Assembly (NCBI RefSeq): GCF_018873765.1
Contig: NC_057922.1
Coordinates: forward strand, 13,963,563 to 14,027,562
Direction of reading: 5' to 3'
Length of the DNA stretch: 64,000 nucleotides
From: Telopea speciosissima
Taxonomy: Eukaryota; Streptophyta; Magnoliopsida; Proteales; Proteaceae
Under the pieces are notes generated by a model that ran no database searches, was not told the DNA's origin, and saw only the letters and a program-made list of their open reading frames with translations. Position 1 is the stretch's first letter. Every line of letters starts with the position of its first letter. A program made the translations under genes and the position numbers. Positions 44,930 to 57,710 of the stretch are shown here, one piece after another.

Positions 44930-45620
44930 CTCTCTTTCGACACAGGCAAGCAGATATGTTTTGGGCTCCATACCGGCTTTATGTTCCTAAATCTATTTGC
45001 TCTACATCAGACTCTATTTCCACTCGTTTTTTAAAAAGAGATCCTATGGATAGAGGAAATTATCATTAATTTCATGGTCCTATGTGAAATCAAAAAGTTC
45101 AGGGGTTTAGGGTTTAGAATGAATCGTATCCATAATGAATCCTTTTTATTAATTAAGGCTAGGTTGGAGACTTATCAGTAATCTTGATAGCTTATGGAGT
45201 AGGGTCATGAAGGATAAATATTTTCAGTGATATAGTCTTATTAGTCAAAATCTTGTTCGAGGGGTTCTTGGATTTGGGAGGGTAATTTCTTGCATCGTTC
45301 CCTCTGTGTGTCGAATGATCTTTTGGAAACTTGGTACTGGGTCATCAATCTCAATATGGGAAAATTCATGGCTTCGATCTGTTATGAACCATATTCCCAC
45401 TTTTTCATGTCTTAGATTTGTTGACCATTCTAACAAAAAAAAAAAGATTTGTTGACCATTAGAGCTGGAATTCTTCTCTTATTTATGTGACTTCCCCTCA
45501 AGGGTCTCTTATTTAATTACTAAAATTCCTTTGACCACCACCCAACGTAGTGATTTTATGTTGTCCCTATGCGAAAAACGAGATTCTTACAACCAAGGTG
45601 GCGGTCAATACATTATCCTT
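44930..45620 (+). mobile_element. Decayed LINE fragment (zf-RVT region)
   Basis: Broken frames resemble the region after RT in plant LINEs: NLDSLWSRVMKDKYFQ, FWKLGTGSSISIWENSWLRS and VMNHIPTFSCLRFVDH. No clear 3' end. A 24-nt A-run at 45949-45972 is flanked by AATTACC on both sides and may be a separate A-tail. Confidence 0.7.
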
Positions 45621-46447
45621 AAGCTTTGATCATGAAAATCTTGGTGTTTTCTATGGATCCATGCTCAGTCTCTTTTTGATCTTTTAAATTCTCTATTTTT
45701 TTTTGTAACTCTCTTCCTATTGATAAAAACGTTTTCCTTTCTATTTTCTCTATTACTGTTATTTCCATTAGTTAGTTATAAACAAATGTATTTTCTCTCA
45801 TTATCCTCCTAATCCGCATGCAATGCTGTACAACATTAACCGATAGATCTTAGAACAAAATATCGTTTTTTCCCCTCTCATTCTACTTTAAGATGCTACC
45901 TAAAGCTACTTTAAACCTATCTACAATAGATTATATTGGGAATTACCCAAAAAAAAAAAAAAAAAAAAAAAATTACCTTGGGCTTGCACATCTCGATGTC
46001 ATTACTTTAATATGTGATGGGAGTTTCGTTGATGAACCTGGTGAAGCAGGATGAACCATAGTGCTATTTATCATCAAACTTTTATTTGTGCTTGTGTGGA
46101 CTTTTGTTAAACAACGCAAAGAGACTGAAGTAAGGGGTTTGTTTATAAGTTTAAAGCAGTTAAGAGAATGGAAGGATGACATGATCGATGTTTGGACTGA
46201 TTGTAAAGATTTGATTTGTGGGTTGATTCATTGGCTCGATCCAAATATCTATAAATGGTCATGAGAAATCTTTACCCTTTTCTATGGCATATTTATTCTT
46301 TTTTGAAGACTTTTCCTTATGTACCCCCGGTAAAATATGTATATTCCCAGGAAAGCACCTCAGAGAACAAAATATCTTAGGCGAGTGACCGTGACCGTGA
46401 CCGCCCTATTCCAAGAGAGCTTTAAGACCTTGGGATCTTAACACCTT
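45621..46447. other. Upstream region of the KH gene without clear feature
   Basis: Contains the A-run at 45949-45972 and otherwise nothing that I can assign. Confidence 0.45.
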
Positions 46448-46619
46448 AAACCCTACAGGTATTTATCATCCCTTCGTCGTCTTTGTCTCCGTCTCTCTCA
46501 AGTCTCAACCCTCTCGCACCTTTTCTCTTTTTGGGATTCTGTTTCGTTCTCTTTAACATTTGCTCGGTTTCTTGAAACTCTTGGTAGGATTTTGTTGTGC
46601 CGAGCTAGGGTTAGGGTTT
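46448..46619 (+). promoter_or_regulatory. Telo-box motifs in the KH gene promoter or 5' UTR
   Basis: AAACCCTA at 46448-46455 and TAGGGTTAGGGTTT at 46606-46619, 36 bp before the start codon. Telo-boxes are common near start sites of plant genes for translation and RNA metabolism. CT-rich leader sequence lies between. Confidence 0.5.
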
Positions 46620-46654
46620 GTGTTTCAGTGGGTAGAGATTACTGTAACACATCA

Positions 46655-46925
46655 ATGGCGGAAGAAGGGGTGGTAGCAGCCGTGAGCCCTGTTCATTTAG
46701 ATCACAAGAGGAAGCTTGAAGATTTGGAGCCCGAGGCCCCGGAACAGGGGGTTTCGGACCCTCCACCGGAAGAAGCCTTGGCAGACTCAAATGCGAACTT
46801 GAACTCTGAGTCGGACATGAATGAGGCTCAGAATGATGCTCTGAAACCGCAAGAGATCGCTGATCCTGTTTCGGTTTCACCAGAAGCGAAGCGGCCTCGT
46901 CTAGAAGAAGAAAACGACGGTTCAG
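46655..46925 (+). CDS. KH gene exon 1
   Basis: MAEEGVVAAVSPVHLDHKRK onward, ending TTCAG|GTTTAT. 90 codons plus one base. Confidence 0.9.
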
Positions 46926-49900
46926 GTTTATATATCTTATCTTTTAATCGCTATTTATTGGCTGCATTTTATCAGTTTGGACTGTTCTATTGTTGAGGAT
47001 TTAGTTCTTTTTAATTTTTTTTTTTAATTTGTGTTGGGGAAGGGGAGGGTAAAGTGTGTTTATGAGGGTCGTATTTGCCCTTTGACGCTTGAAAGATTTT
47101 ATTGTCTCCCTCTGAGGCCACTTCTTTCTTCTTAGAGAGACCTAGATTTCTATTGATTTGGAGCTTCTGGACTGTTCTCACTCAAGAGACATCTGTGGAT
47201 CTCTTCTTGCATGTTTTGATTGCCATGTATAAACTGTCTCATCTAGTGGATGACACATATTTTGTGTTTGTCACAGCTTATTATTGCTAGCTGTTTCATT
47301 TCAATTAGAGACTTGCCCATTTTTTTCTTGGTTGCAGTAGGGTTTCTCTGGTTTGTGATTGTCAATACTCAATGAAACGTCTCCCCCCCCCCAAAAAAAA
47401 AGAAAAAAAAGAAAAAAAAAAGAAGGAAGAAGGAAAGGGAACTTCCGATGTCATCTGACTACTTAGTGCAAATTCATGCACACTTTGATCTGACAAAAAA
47501 TGCAGTCTTATCCACTTTCAAACTTTACTGTCCAGGCACTCTCCTTCTCAACATCTTTGCATAATTTGATGTTTGAGGAACCCCTTAAATTCTATGCCTT
47601 TTTTTGTGTTTATATGCTCAAATATTGAATTGGGCACTCAGTTTCTTATTTTTGTGATTCTTTTATTGTCTCAGCTATAGAGAATGGTCACCAAGAGCAG
47701 CAGGAGGTAGATGAACCACCTATGGAGAATGTGGAACACCCGGAAGGGAGTATTCCAATGGAGGGGAGTATTCCAACGGAGAATGCTGAAGAACAACAAT
47801 CTGTGGGTGATTTTCAAACTGAGAACCATGAAAACCATTCCATGCAGAATCACCAGGCAGACATTGCCCTGCCATCATCGGATGAGAGTCTTCTGACGGA
47901 TGCCGAGCATCCCTCTGGAGCAGATCTTCAGCAACCAGCTACAGGGATTCCTCAACAAACAGATTTTCCCTCTGCACAAGAGCAGCCCACGACTGAGATG
48001 CAGACTGTGTCACGCAAAATGGAAGTTCCCAATACTAAGGTGTGCTTAATCATCAGCAAAGTTATAGTGCATTGAAGTTGCTTGCTTGTCTAGGTTTTGT
48101 TCTAGTTCATTCTGTACTACTGTCGGTTAATTCCCTGAATAAGTCGGATAATTTTTAAGCATATAATTCGTGTGTGTTCTAGAAAGGGGAAGAAAGCTCT
48201 ATTGTTAAATGCCTTATGGTTCTCCCTGTTGCTATTTACTCTATCTTGAACAAATTAGGTACTAATGGATACCTATCAATAGACCCTTTTTTTTTTTTTT
48301 TTTAAAATTTTTAAAAATTATTGTAATTTATTTTTTGGCTGCTACGGTAATGGTTAATATCCTGTTAAGTCCTTTGATTTGCTCTTGGAAGTTGCAAATT
48401 CAAGGAATGGAGGGCATTGTCTCCTTTTGCTGATTCATGTGGCCTTTGAAATGATCTATTTTCAGCCCCATTGACTTGATGCTGAATCAAGCTCAATTGG
48501 ACATAGGTTGTGTGCAACCTTAGGAGAATCTATTTGTTTTTCTTGGGCTTTTTACTGATTTGTAATAATTGCCTCAACCGGTGGAACTGGAGCTTGGGCC
48601 ATGGATTATGGAATGAGAAGGGTTAGTTCATTTGATAACAAACCCTTGCATTTTTTTTATTTCATTGCCTTGCTTTCTTGAATAAGTCTGGCATAAAGCT
48701 GCTTAGCTACTTCAATTTTCCCAGAATTATTTTCCCCTGTAACTCAACTGTAAATTTTACAGTTTGATCAACAATGCTTCAGGCAAAGATTGTGAAAATT
48801 ATTGTAATGGAGCTATGCCACTTGGGTGGAAGTCTGTTGGCACTTGGAAGTTATTTAGGGGGTGAATAGGTTTTAGCTAGCCAGTGATCTGACTCCAATA
48901 GCTAGTTGACTGATGATTAGTGTACAATGAGAAAGTGTAATTCATACTTAACTCTATTGGTGTCCAATATGCGTAACATTACTCTTCGCCAAATTTGTAA
49001 GTCATAAATGTGCAGGAGGAAATGAAATCCAATTTATTACTTATAAATTATTAGGAATTTTGTCATCTGGGACTTTTAGCTTTGTTATTTTGGTTAAACT
49101 TAATGACATTGGTCCTGAGCTTTGAGTTCCCAGTACAGATGGTTTATTGTTTACTTCTTGTGGCATTCTGTATGTTGATACACTGATATTGCATTCTCTG
49201 TTTTTTGGTACTCCCTCCCTCCGTCTCACAAAGACTGTATGTTTTGGAGTTCCTCTATGTCCCATTTTGTTTGTCCATAAAACTATTTAATGCTTTAAAA
49301 GTATCTTATGTGCCCATATTACCCTTAACATGATTAATACATTTAAAAGAGAGAGGATGAGACATTAAAAGAGGAGGGAGAGGAGGTCAATTAAAGAGAA
49401 TTATGAAGGGAAAATTTGGAATCAAATGAGAAAATATCTAAGTGATGTAATAATAAACTCTCCATTAAAAGTGAGATCATCAAATTGACGGTTTTGTTGG
49501 ATGAAGGGAGTAGCTTTTTATTGTCTTGTTTTATTGAATGTTTGTGGTCTTTATCAGTATCAATATATGATAACACCACTTATTATAAAAAGAATAGCAA
49601 TTTTTTTATTTTTTAACTGCTCATTGACTAGAGATGCTTAAATGACTGGTTATTGAGACACTTTTTTGGTGACCTTGTTTCAAACCTTTGTTACACAGCG
49701 ACTTAGAGAGGTCAGTAGGCAGTTCCCATGATCACTGAGATGGCTTAGAGTTCCTTGGTCAATAATGTATTGTTATTGATTTTCCATTAAAGCAATGTTG
49801 AATGGTAACAAGTGCTGCCGTTGCGGTTGGGTCTGGGCAGTCCAACAGATTGGATTGGCATTAAACTTGTTGATTTTGGGAATTATCAAGTGCTATGAGA

Positions 49901-52900
49901 CACTTCCATGACTGTCCTTTAATTAGTGAGAGAATTTTTATACATCAGTTGTACAGGGGAAATTCGATAAATATTTTCGTGGAAGCAGTTGAATGTAGGA
50001 AAAAGACATTCTTTGAAAAATAATCCTTCAAATAGAATTAATGCAGGAACATCCTAAGATTCAATTTGGATTAAAAATCATGAGTGATTTCTACTTCCTT
50101 ATTGCTGTTTTTCCCAGGTTAGCAGATGGTTGACATTGCTGGGTTGGTTTTCTAGCCTTTCTTAGGGTTACTCCTCTTATTTAAAATTAATTCTCTTGTT
50201 TAATTTCTGGTTAGGGATTTCCTTTTTTGAATATCCCTTGACCCATTACCCACAGGCATAATAGGGGTCTTTTGCTCCCTTGCCTGCATCACCATGCAAA
50301 GGTTGCGTTGCTTTGGCACAGGTGCTTTTTGGGTACATGAACTGCCCAGGAAATGAAATCCAGAATCTTAAATTTACTGTAAAGGAAGTCCTCTACAGTG
50401 AGAGATATTTTCCAAATTTACTTGGCTACCCTTGGATCTTATTCAAGGATTTTGCTTTTTTACCTTCTCCCATGTGGTATCTCAAACCTTTCCTAGTGAG
50501 AAAACCAGATAAAGAAGTAAGATGATGTTACTGTTTGATTCTTATCACTATAACAGCTTCAAAACGTACTGTAAGAAAAAAAAGTAAATTATAGAAGGAA
50601 AAATAGGTGGGTTCAAACTCATCCACAAGAATTATAGAAGAGTCAATCTGTTGAAGATAAATAAGCTTCTCTCACCTTATCTGCAGTGTCTTATTTGTAA
50701 AATATATTGGCAGTTTGCTAGTCGAAGTACAAAAATTCAATAACAATTTGATGCGTAAAATTGATCTGGAGAAGTATCTATATGCTCATTTTGTCTTTGG
50801 TAATCATGAAGCAATCTCTAATTGTAGTTGTGGTTTACAATTAGCTCATATTCCTCTGCAGGTTGGTGTACTTATAGGCAAGTCTGGGGATACCATTCGA
50901 TTCTTGCAATACAATTCAGGAGCAAAAATCCAAATCACGAGGGATGCGGATTCTGATCCATATTCAGAAACCAGGCCTGTGGAGCTAATCGGAACTCTGG
51001 ACAATATAAATAAGGCTGAGAAGCTGATAAAGGATGTTATAGCAGAGGTATGATGCTGTTTGCTTGTCTTATTTCTTTTCATATATGCCATGTGATTTTA
51101 ATGTGAACAATCATATATGCTTTAGGTTTTCCGTTAGTATACTGCTCATTTCTTGTTTTCTTAACTGATTTGTGTCCTCTGTGCAGGCTGATGCTGGTGG
51201 TTCCCCTTCCCTTGTAGCTCGAGGATTTGGTACCGTGCAAGCTGGGGGAGCTTCAGAGCAAATTCAGTTACAGGTCCCAAATGAGAAGGTAACTTTGTTT
51301 CCCAGCTAATTAGCTCCAATGTTTTGATTTTTCCCTTAGCCTTCTATATTGATGTTGTTTTGGGTGTAGGTTGGTTTGATCATAGGCAAAGGCGGGGAGA
51401 CCATTAAAAATCTGCAGACTCGATCTGGAGCACGCATCCAGGTAGTTGATATCGTATAGCCTTGTTGAAATGCATGTGGAATGACTAAAAGGAACCCCGA
51501 TTAACAAGATGAGTATCTGTTATGAAAAATCTTGTATCGCCCAATACTGACAATCATTTTTTATTTAGCTTATACCACAACATCTTCCTGAGGGTGACCA
51601 ATCCAAGGAAAGGACTGTGCGTGTGACCGGCAATAAAAAACAGATTGAGATGGCTAGAGAAATGATAAAGGAAGTCATGAATCAGGTCAGTTTGCTAAAC
51701 TTGTGTTATTATGGGTATACTATATACAATAGGTCATTTGAAGATATTATATTCCTCAACTCTTGTTTTAATTTTGTATTATTTTTATCTTAATTGTTTA
51801 TTGAATTTGTTTTAGTAATTTGATGATAGTTATGCGTGTGTATCTTGTTCTATATATGTGAGATTTATTGTGATGCTGTGATAAGTCAGTGTCGTGGCAT
51901 AATGGTACTGGACAATGCCTTTGCACCTATTCTAATACATTCTATAGGGAGAGTTAATGCCATCTTGTGCTCTTCTGAAATAATAAATAAGAAAATAAAT
52001 CAAAATATTTTGAAATTAGCTCATCTTAGCTCAAGTGAGCCTTTTCTCGGCTACATGAATCCTGGTTCACCATTGAACTCTATTTAAAGTTATTATTGTT
52101 AACCTAAAGCCATTCCTGTCTTTTCTAATCACTTGCCCCCAGGTCATTTTTGATCTACCCTTTTGCTTGTGGTTCCTTTAATCTGTACCACATCAGTCCT
52201 AAATTTTTGGCTTAAGACTCCTTTAGGCTAAATTATGCATTTTACAATTTTCTTCATCCTTTCTTCCTAAGACAATTGTTTATTTTCAGAGTGCATCATC
52301 TTTAGTACTTTGAAAGGAAGAGTATCATATAGTTTGCATTGTAACTTTTCTCTATTTCCTTATTTATTATTTTATTTATCTCTTAAAAAGATAAGATCTA
52401 TTTGAGTCCAATTCCAATGGGCATTTTATCAGTTGGAACAATTAAAGTCTTAGTTCTTGTTGCAATTGGGTTCTTTGATTTCAAACACACAAAAGTGAAA
52501 TTGATGAGAATTCATTGTTACTTAAACAACATGAATTTGTAGCCATGATGACCAATAAATTATTTAATAAGAGAAATAAGTGTCGGAAATGCTTTGGTTT
52601 GTTGCTAAATGATGCTTACATTTTTATGTGATAGGAACTATTATGCTAATGATTTTCTTCTAAGATCTCTCAACTAATGAATTTGGGCAAGTCTGTGAAT
52701 TAGTACTTTGGCAGATACAGAAAGATATTGATAATATATGACTTTTACACATTGGTACTTGCCCATTTGGTTACAATTGTAATTGGATTAATTAGATTTG
52801 TTTGCCTGTGTTCATTTTTGTCAGTGTTATACATAGTTTTTGTTCAGATGAATTAAGTCTCGAGTGTCTGACTGCCTTGTCCAAAAAAAATAAAAAAACT

Positions 52901-55900
52901 GCATGATACATGTGATGAATTCTTCACATTGTTGCTGTTGTATGGAACTTTTATCCAATTAAAGAAGAATATTGCATAGTTCCACCATGGGAATGAGAGA
53001 TTTTTTGTTTGAATAACACATAAGGGCTTGCCTATTAATGCATGATCAGTCTGAAGGTCACTTGAATGTAGTTTGGAAGATTCTGAGATGTCGGTTGCCA
53101 TGGTTTATTTATGTTGAAGGTGCCGATTTCGAATTGGTTGGCTTTAACAATGCAGATTTGGCTATTGCCCTTCACATGGGGTCAGCATTGGTTTCTTGGT
53201 GTAGTAGACAACTATTCTTCACTCTCATCCACTGAAGAGAGGTAACAAGCATTAACCCCCGCAATTGCAGAATGTTTATAGTTGGTAAGATTACTTTTAG
53301 ACTTAAAAACCACAAATCATGATTTAGTGACACTTCATCGTGCTAAACATAGTATTCTTTAGTGTCCCAATGTTCTATTCATGAGACATGCGTTAGAAGA
53401 GAAGTGTCATACCTGGTGAAGCCATCTTGTTAATATTTGTATGGGCTCAATACTTCGCTACATATCTATGCGATGCTATGTTAGAACATCTCAAATACTA
53501 TCTTGCAGTTTCCTAGAAATGTCATTAAGGTGTAGTCAGACTGTTGAAAGAAAGTGTCAAATCTCACCTCTCTGTAAGAATGACATTATGCCATGTTAAG
53601 AACTAGGATGTACTCTATGATCTAATGATAGAATAATTACTTTAAAACATTAAGCATCTCTTATATCATACCTTGTTTTGCCATTGAGGAATGGTTATGA
53701 TTTCTGAATGAGTTGGTGATCAGTCATTTGCTGCTGCATCTTATCTGATTACCCAAGGCTTTAAAGATCTTGAAGTGATAGGGTAGCTTGTCAACCTTTA
53801 ATTTTTTACTTTTAGTTGCTCTTCATTACCTAAATACTTATCAAGCATGTTATGGGAAGAGTCAACAAGTCTAGGACCTTGTGGAATCCTCCGCAGTGTT
53901 GTGCTTCTATTCACCCCCTCAATGGATCTTCTGGTAATTCATGTATGTTTGTACTGTATGATTTTATTGGAGTTTTTGCAGTAAAACTTTGATGAAATTT
54001 TTTGTTATGCATGAGATATGTGAATTTAGGGGAGGGGATAAAATGTACTTGGGATAATAAAAAAGAATGAACTCAACAAAATGATGGGAGTTGACCGAAT
54101 TCAAATCCAAACTAAATCTGTATTCGTAGTTCTTCTGAAAACATGCTTAAGGCATCACCAGAGCTTGAAGATATCAATTATTGAGAATCACTATCATAAT
54201 TTTTATTGATTTTCTCAAGATCACTCACATCTCACAGTTGGATGGAATCTTAAGTTGAGGCACTGGGTTTTGTTTTTCAACACTGGCAATATGGTTGGGT
54301 GTTGAGGTTGTCGTTAAACTGACTAAATTGACAGGAATCTTTTGGATGAGTTGCTATCAAGGAAGACCGAAAATATCATGGCTATTGGAACCTGGAATAG
54401 GGATTACCATTCTGGAGAAATCTTTGGAAATATGGCTATTTGAACCTGTAATAGGGATTACCATTCCGGAGATGTCTTAGGAAAAACTTAACTAGCACCC
54501 AACAATGCAAATAGTGATACAAGCATTTTCCGCTTGCAGTACCGTGCATTTCTAAAATTTTTGTTTCAAGGAAAACCATTAACTTTGTACGACATTGGAA
54601 CTGAATCTGGTAGTGGATTGTGCTTGGAGAATTAATGAGAGGTTTTTAAAGCTTAATTTTTGAGAGAAGCTGTCGAGGAACATGCTGTACTTCAAATTGA
54701 CATGGCACTTTTGCTTATTTTTGCTTGGGGATTCCAATCAGGTGTATGTTGGACTCATGTTGGAAAATCTTGAATTATCTTCCATCAAGGGCCTTTTATT
54801 TGTGGAAGGGTGCACAATGGTTGAAGCGCTGGCGAGTGTTGGCTTAGAGGTCTTGGTATTTTCTATCTGATGATATTAGGAACGAATAATCGGGGTTTCT
54901 GATTTAAATCTCCAATTTAGCATATTTAGAGGCATCATTTATTGGGATTTAGTCTTCTTTCGATATTTCCATCTTAGCCTACTTTCCATTATCCTGGCAT
55001 CTAGTACTTCTATACCTAGATCTCCTGGATTGCATTTTCATATCCTTTGCTACCTAGACTTGCTAAATCCATGTCAAAGGCCTTGCCTCAGTTATATTAA
55101 TTTTAGTTGCGTAAGTACTATTCTATGTGCTTTAATACTCTTGCTAGTTGCAAGTGGTTTCTGTTATTTTTTTCATTTTATTTTCCAAGTGCATTGTTAT
55201 TAGCTTGTAAGCACATAGTTTCTTTACATTTATATGGCACAGCAATTATATATCCAGCAATTAGTGCTACCGCTATCCTCTGCAGCTTCTTGTTGAATGA
55301 ATCATATTGTGAGAATATTGATGCTTTGATTTTCATGTTAGCGCTTTGGGCATTAATTGTTTATTGTGTTCTGCATTCTGAGTTTAAGCTGCATTTTCTC
55401 CGATCAGCTTTCTTTAGAGAAGGTTGCTTTTGTGTACCTAACGTCATGTTTCTGTAAATTGCTTTGATCAGCCTGTGAGGCCTTCACACCTCTCTGGCGG
55501 TTATAACCAGCAAACATATCGCCCACGTGGGACTAATGTTCCACCGCAGTGGGGACCCCGTGGTCCACCCCCTGTACAGCCAACAGGTTATGATTATCAG
55601 CAACGAGGAATGTATCCTTCTCAGAACCCACAGTATCCACCTCAGACATATGGTGGTTATCCTCCACAACAACCAGCTCCAAGAAGCAGCTTTAATGCTG
55701 GTTGGGATCAAAGGCCAGGAGCCCCTGTGCAGGGACATCCTCAAAGCGGTGGCTATGATTACTATGGACAAGGTGGGAGCCATGTGGGTGACGGTTCTGT
55801 GCATGCTCCAGTCTCTACTCCTGCCCCTGCACCAACGTCGGCTGTAGGCCCTCCTGCCCAGATGAACTATAATTATGGACAGCCTCAAGGTCCAGAGTAT

Positions 55901-56743
55901 GGACAGCCTACCAATTATCCTCAATCAGCTCCACCCCAGCAGAACTATGGACATGGGTATGATGACCAAAAATATGAAAACCAGCCACCAACACAGCATG
56001 CGTATGGAGGTCATGGAGCATCTCAGCCAGGGGTTTACCCCCAACAAGCTGGCACTCAATCAGGTTATGCCCAGCAACCGTACAACAAGCCACCTTATGG
56101 AATGCCATCTCAGGGACCCCCTCCCCAATCTTATGGGCCACCTAGGCCTAATCAACCTGGAGAAGTACCATATCAAGGTCCAATGCAATCAACACACTCA
56201 TATGGACCCAATGTGCCCCAACAGCAATCATACCCATATGCGTCAAGTGGGCCTGCTCAGCAAGCATATCCATATGTATCCGGTCCAACCGCCAATGACG
56301 GGTACAATCAGCCACCTACATCCACTGCATCTGCTCCTGGTTATGGTCAGCCAGGTGGTCCAGTTTCTGGTTATGGTCAGCCAGGTGGGCAGACTCTAAC
56401 TGGGTATGCTCAGGCTGGGCCTTCTGGAGGTTATGGACCATACAACACCCAGCCAAGTTATAATGAACAGCCGGCGCAAAGTAATGCAAATTATGGGTTC
56501 CAAGGACCTTCGGAAGCTGGTTACAGTAATGCCCCAGGTCCAGCTTATGGGGCACCACCAGCGGGTCAGGTGAGTTATGCACAGCCAGCCCCGAACCAGC
56601 CAAGTTATGATCAGTCGATGCAACAGTCAGGTGGTTATGGAGGTGTTCTTGGAAATGCCCCAGTTGGTTATGGAAAGAGTTTGTCACCCCAACCTGGATA
56701 TGGCCAATATGACTCGAGTCAAATGTATGGTGCTCATCACTGA
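46655..56743 (+). CDS. KH-domain RNA-binding protein with disordered P/Q/Y/G tail (FUBP-like, complete, 7 exons)
   Basis: Exons 46655-46925, 47675-48039, 50862-51047, 51187-51288, 51370-51441, 51569-51685 and 55472-56743 join into 794 codons, all with GT-AG borders. Residues 1-212 are acidic and disordered, with KRKLEDLEPE and a possible nuclear signal AKRPRLEEE near 80. KH1 spans about 205-272 with the GxxG loop GKSG (218-221). KH2 spans about 303-370 with GKGG (314-317). Residues 372-794 come from one exon and are a Gly/Tyr/Gln/Pro-rich prion-like region with repeats such as GYGQPGGPVSGYGQPGG. It belongs to the far-upstream-element-binding/KHSRP-type plant family (as in Arabidopsis At1g33680 and At4g10070), expected to bind single-stranded RNA or DNA in the nucleus. 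Upstream codons at 46592 are TTG, so ATG at 46655 is the start. Targets are unknown. Confidence 0.93.
47675..48039 (+). CDS. KH gene exon 2
   Basis: Acceptor TCTCAG|CTATAG, donor AAG|GTGTGC. Encodes a Gln/Glu/Pro-rich linker with a short internal repeat GSIPMEGSIPTE, ending in the first strand of KH1 (KMEVPNTK). Confidence 0.88.
49211..49510. mobile_element. Stowaway-like MITE in KH intron 2
   Basis: 300 bp starting CTCCCTCCCTCCGTCTCAC and ending with GAAGGGAG, flanked by TA dinucleotides (49209-49210 and 49511-49512). The CTCCCTCCGT terminus is typical of Stowaway (Tc1/mariner) MITEs; the right end is diverged. Confidence 0.65.
50862..51047 (+). CDS. KH gene exon 3 (KH1)
   Basis: 62 codons, VGVLIGKSGDTIRFLQYNSG to KLIKDVIAE; acceptor CTGCAG, donor GAG|GTATGA. 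Confidence 0.93.
51187..51288 (+). CDS. KH gene exon 4
   Basis: 34 codons, the linker ADAGGSPSLVARGFGTVQAG and the first strand of KH2; acceptor GTGCAG, donor AAG|GTAACT. Confidence 0.92.
51370..51441 (+). CDS. KH gene exon 5 (KH2, first half)
   Basis: 24 codons, VGLIIGKGGETIKNLQTRSG ARIQ; acceptor GTGTAG, donor CAG|GTAGTT. Confidence 0.93.
51569..51685 (+). CDS. KH gene exon 6 (KH2, second half)
   Basis: 39 codons, LIPQHLPEGDQSKERTVRVT to MIKEVMNQ; acceptor TATTTAG, donor CAG|GTCAGT. Confidence 0.93.
52990..53500 (+). mobile_element. Decayed Copia RNase H remnant in KH intron 6
   Basis: Broken frames still show HLNVVWKILR, a VGFNNADLA (from a ...DADWA motif), SALVSWCSRQ and HALEEKCHT segments in the order of a Copia RNase H. 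No LTRs found. The rest of this 3.8-kb intron (51686-55471) shows nothing I can assign. Confidence 0.55.
55472..56743 (+). CDS. KH gene exon 7 (prion-like C-terminus)
   Basis: 423 codons plus TGA, acceptor GATCAG|CCTGTG. Strongly biased to Gly, Tyr, Gln, Pro and Ser; the minus-strand frames over it are only shadows of this composition. Confidence 0.93.
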   Translation, partial: PVRPSHLSGGYNQQTYRPRGTNVPPQWGPRGPPPVQPTGYDYQQRGMYPSQNPQYPPQTYGGYPPQQPAPRSSFNAGWDQRPGAPVQGHPQSGGYDYYGQGGSHVGDGSVHAPVSTPAPAPTSAVGPPAQMNYNYGQPQGPEYGQPTNYPQSAPPQQNYGHGYDDQKYENQPPTQHAYGGHGASQPGVYPQQAGTQSGYAQQPYNKPPYGMPSQGPPPQSYGPPRPNQPGEVPYQGPMQSTHSYGPNVPQQQSYPYASSGPAQQAYPYVSGPTANDGYNQPPTSTASAPGYGQPGGPVSGYGQPGGQTLTGYAQAGPSGGYGPYNTQPSYNEQPAQSNANYGFQGPSEAGYSNAPGPAYGAPPAGQVSYAQPAPNQPSYDQSMQQSGGYGGVLGNAPVGYGKSLSPQPGYGQYDSSQMYGAHH

Positions 56744-57090
56744 CTCTTTTGATATTTGGTAATGGGGTTGAGGGCAAACTACTGCAAGTTTCTTGGTAAT
56801 CTGTTGGCCTAGTGTTTGTTCCTTGAGTAGGGTGGAAACATTTAGCAAATTAAGAGGGATTTTTAGGGCATACTTGGTTTACTCTTTAAGAGTTGAATAT
56901 GTTTTCTGGATTGATGGAGCCATGGCATTTCTATATGATCTATTATTGTGTTCTATGTTATGTTGTAAGCATGGCATATCTATATTGTCTATTATTTCGT
57001 GATTTTCATCCTATGTTTCAGCAGATCCAAGTTGAACAAGTGCTGCATGCTTATCTGGTAGGTCTTACCTTATTATTATAGTTATATCTC
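56744..57090 (+). other. Probable 3' UTR of the KH gene
   Basis: T-rich sequence directly after the stop codon; the exact polyadenylation site cannot be placed. Confidence 0.4.
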
Positions 57091-57449
57091 CATTAACCGG
57101 TTCTATGGCATGTGAATCTGCTGGAGCAAGGTTGACAGTGTTCCATCGCATGTGGGAAAGGTGGTGGTCTGCTTGCATGTGGGTCGGCTGCTGTTTGCAA
57201 GGAGTCGGGCATGACTGTATGAAAGTAGAAACACCAAGATGTTCTGTTGCTGTTGAATGGTTTCTGCCTGATCTCCCTTGATGATTGAATGAATTGTGAA
57301 TTCTAATTTACCCAGAATTTTTATCATCTTGTGGTGCACTGCCTAGTACATCTGACAATGGTCATCAACACGGTCTTGGATTTTTATCCTCTCAAGGGCA
57401 GTGACCACCGTTGGATGCATTTTAAATGTGTACATGGCTGCACAGCACT

Positions 57450-57494
57450 TGGGGTGGGGGTGGGGGTGGGGGTGGGGGTGGGGGGGGGGGGGGG
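57450..57494 (+). repeat. G-rich repeat (GGGGGT)n and poly-G
   Basis: Six successive G-runs separated by single T, ending in about 14 G. It satisfies the G-quadruplex pattern several times over. Confidence 0.8.
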
Positions 57495-57710
57495 ATGAAA
57501 ATCCAATTTACCCATCCCTTCTAAGCAGAGTAAACTTTTATCTACTTCAATATGACCCAACTGATGTGGGGTAAACGAGGCTTAAAATTGCTCACAAGAG
57601 TTTAATTAAAAAGATAAAAATTCACAAGTAGCCATTCTGGTTGCAATGTTGACATTGTATATGAATTGACATTCAAGGAATGCAGATCTCACATCCTTTC
57701 GACAAGCCAC

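Noticed and set aside
50280..50525. An 81-codon frame in KH intron 2
   Set aside because: It lies between well-defined exons, lacks splice consistency with the KH frame and resembles nothing known.
55107..55457. A hydrophobic 116-codon frame just before KH exon 7
   Set aside because: It is intronic and T-rich, which explains the hydrophobic translation.
55475..56777. Long frames on both strands and in other phases over KH exon 7
   Set aside because: They are shadows of a compositionally biased exon; the KH frame is the one joined by splice sites.
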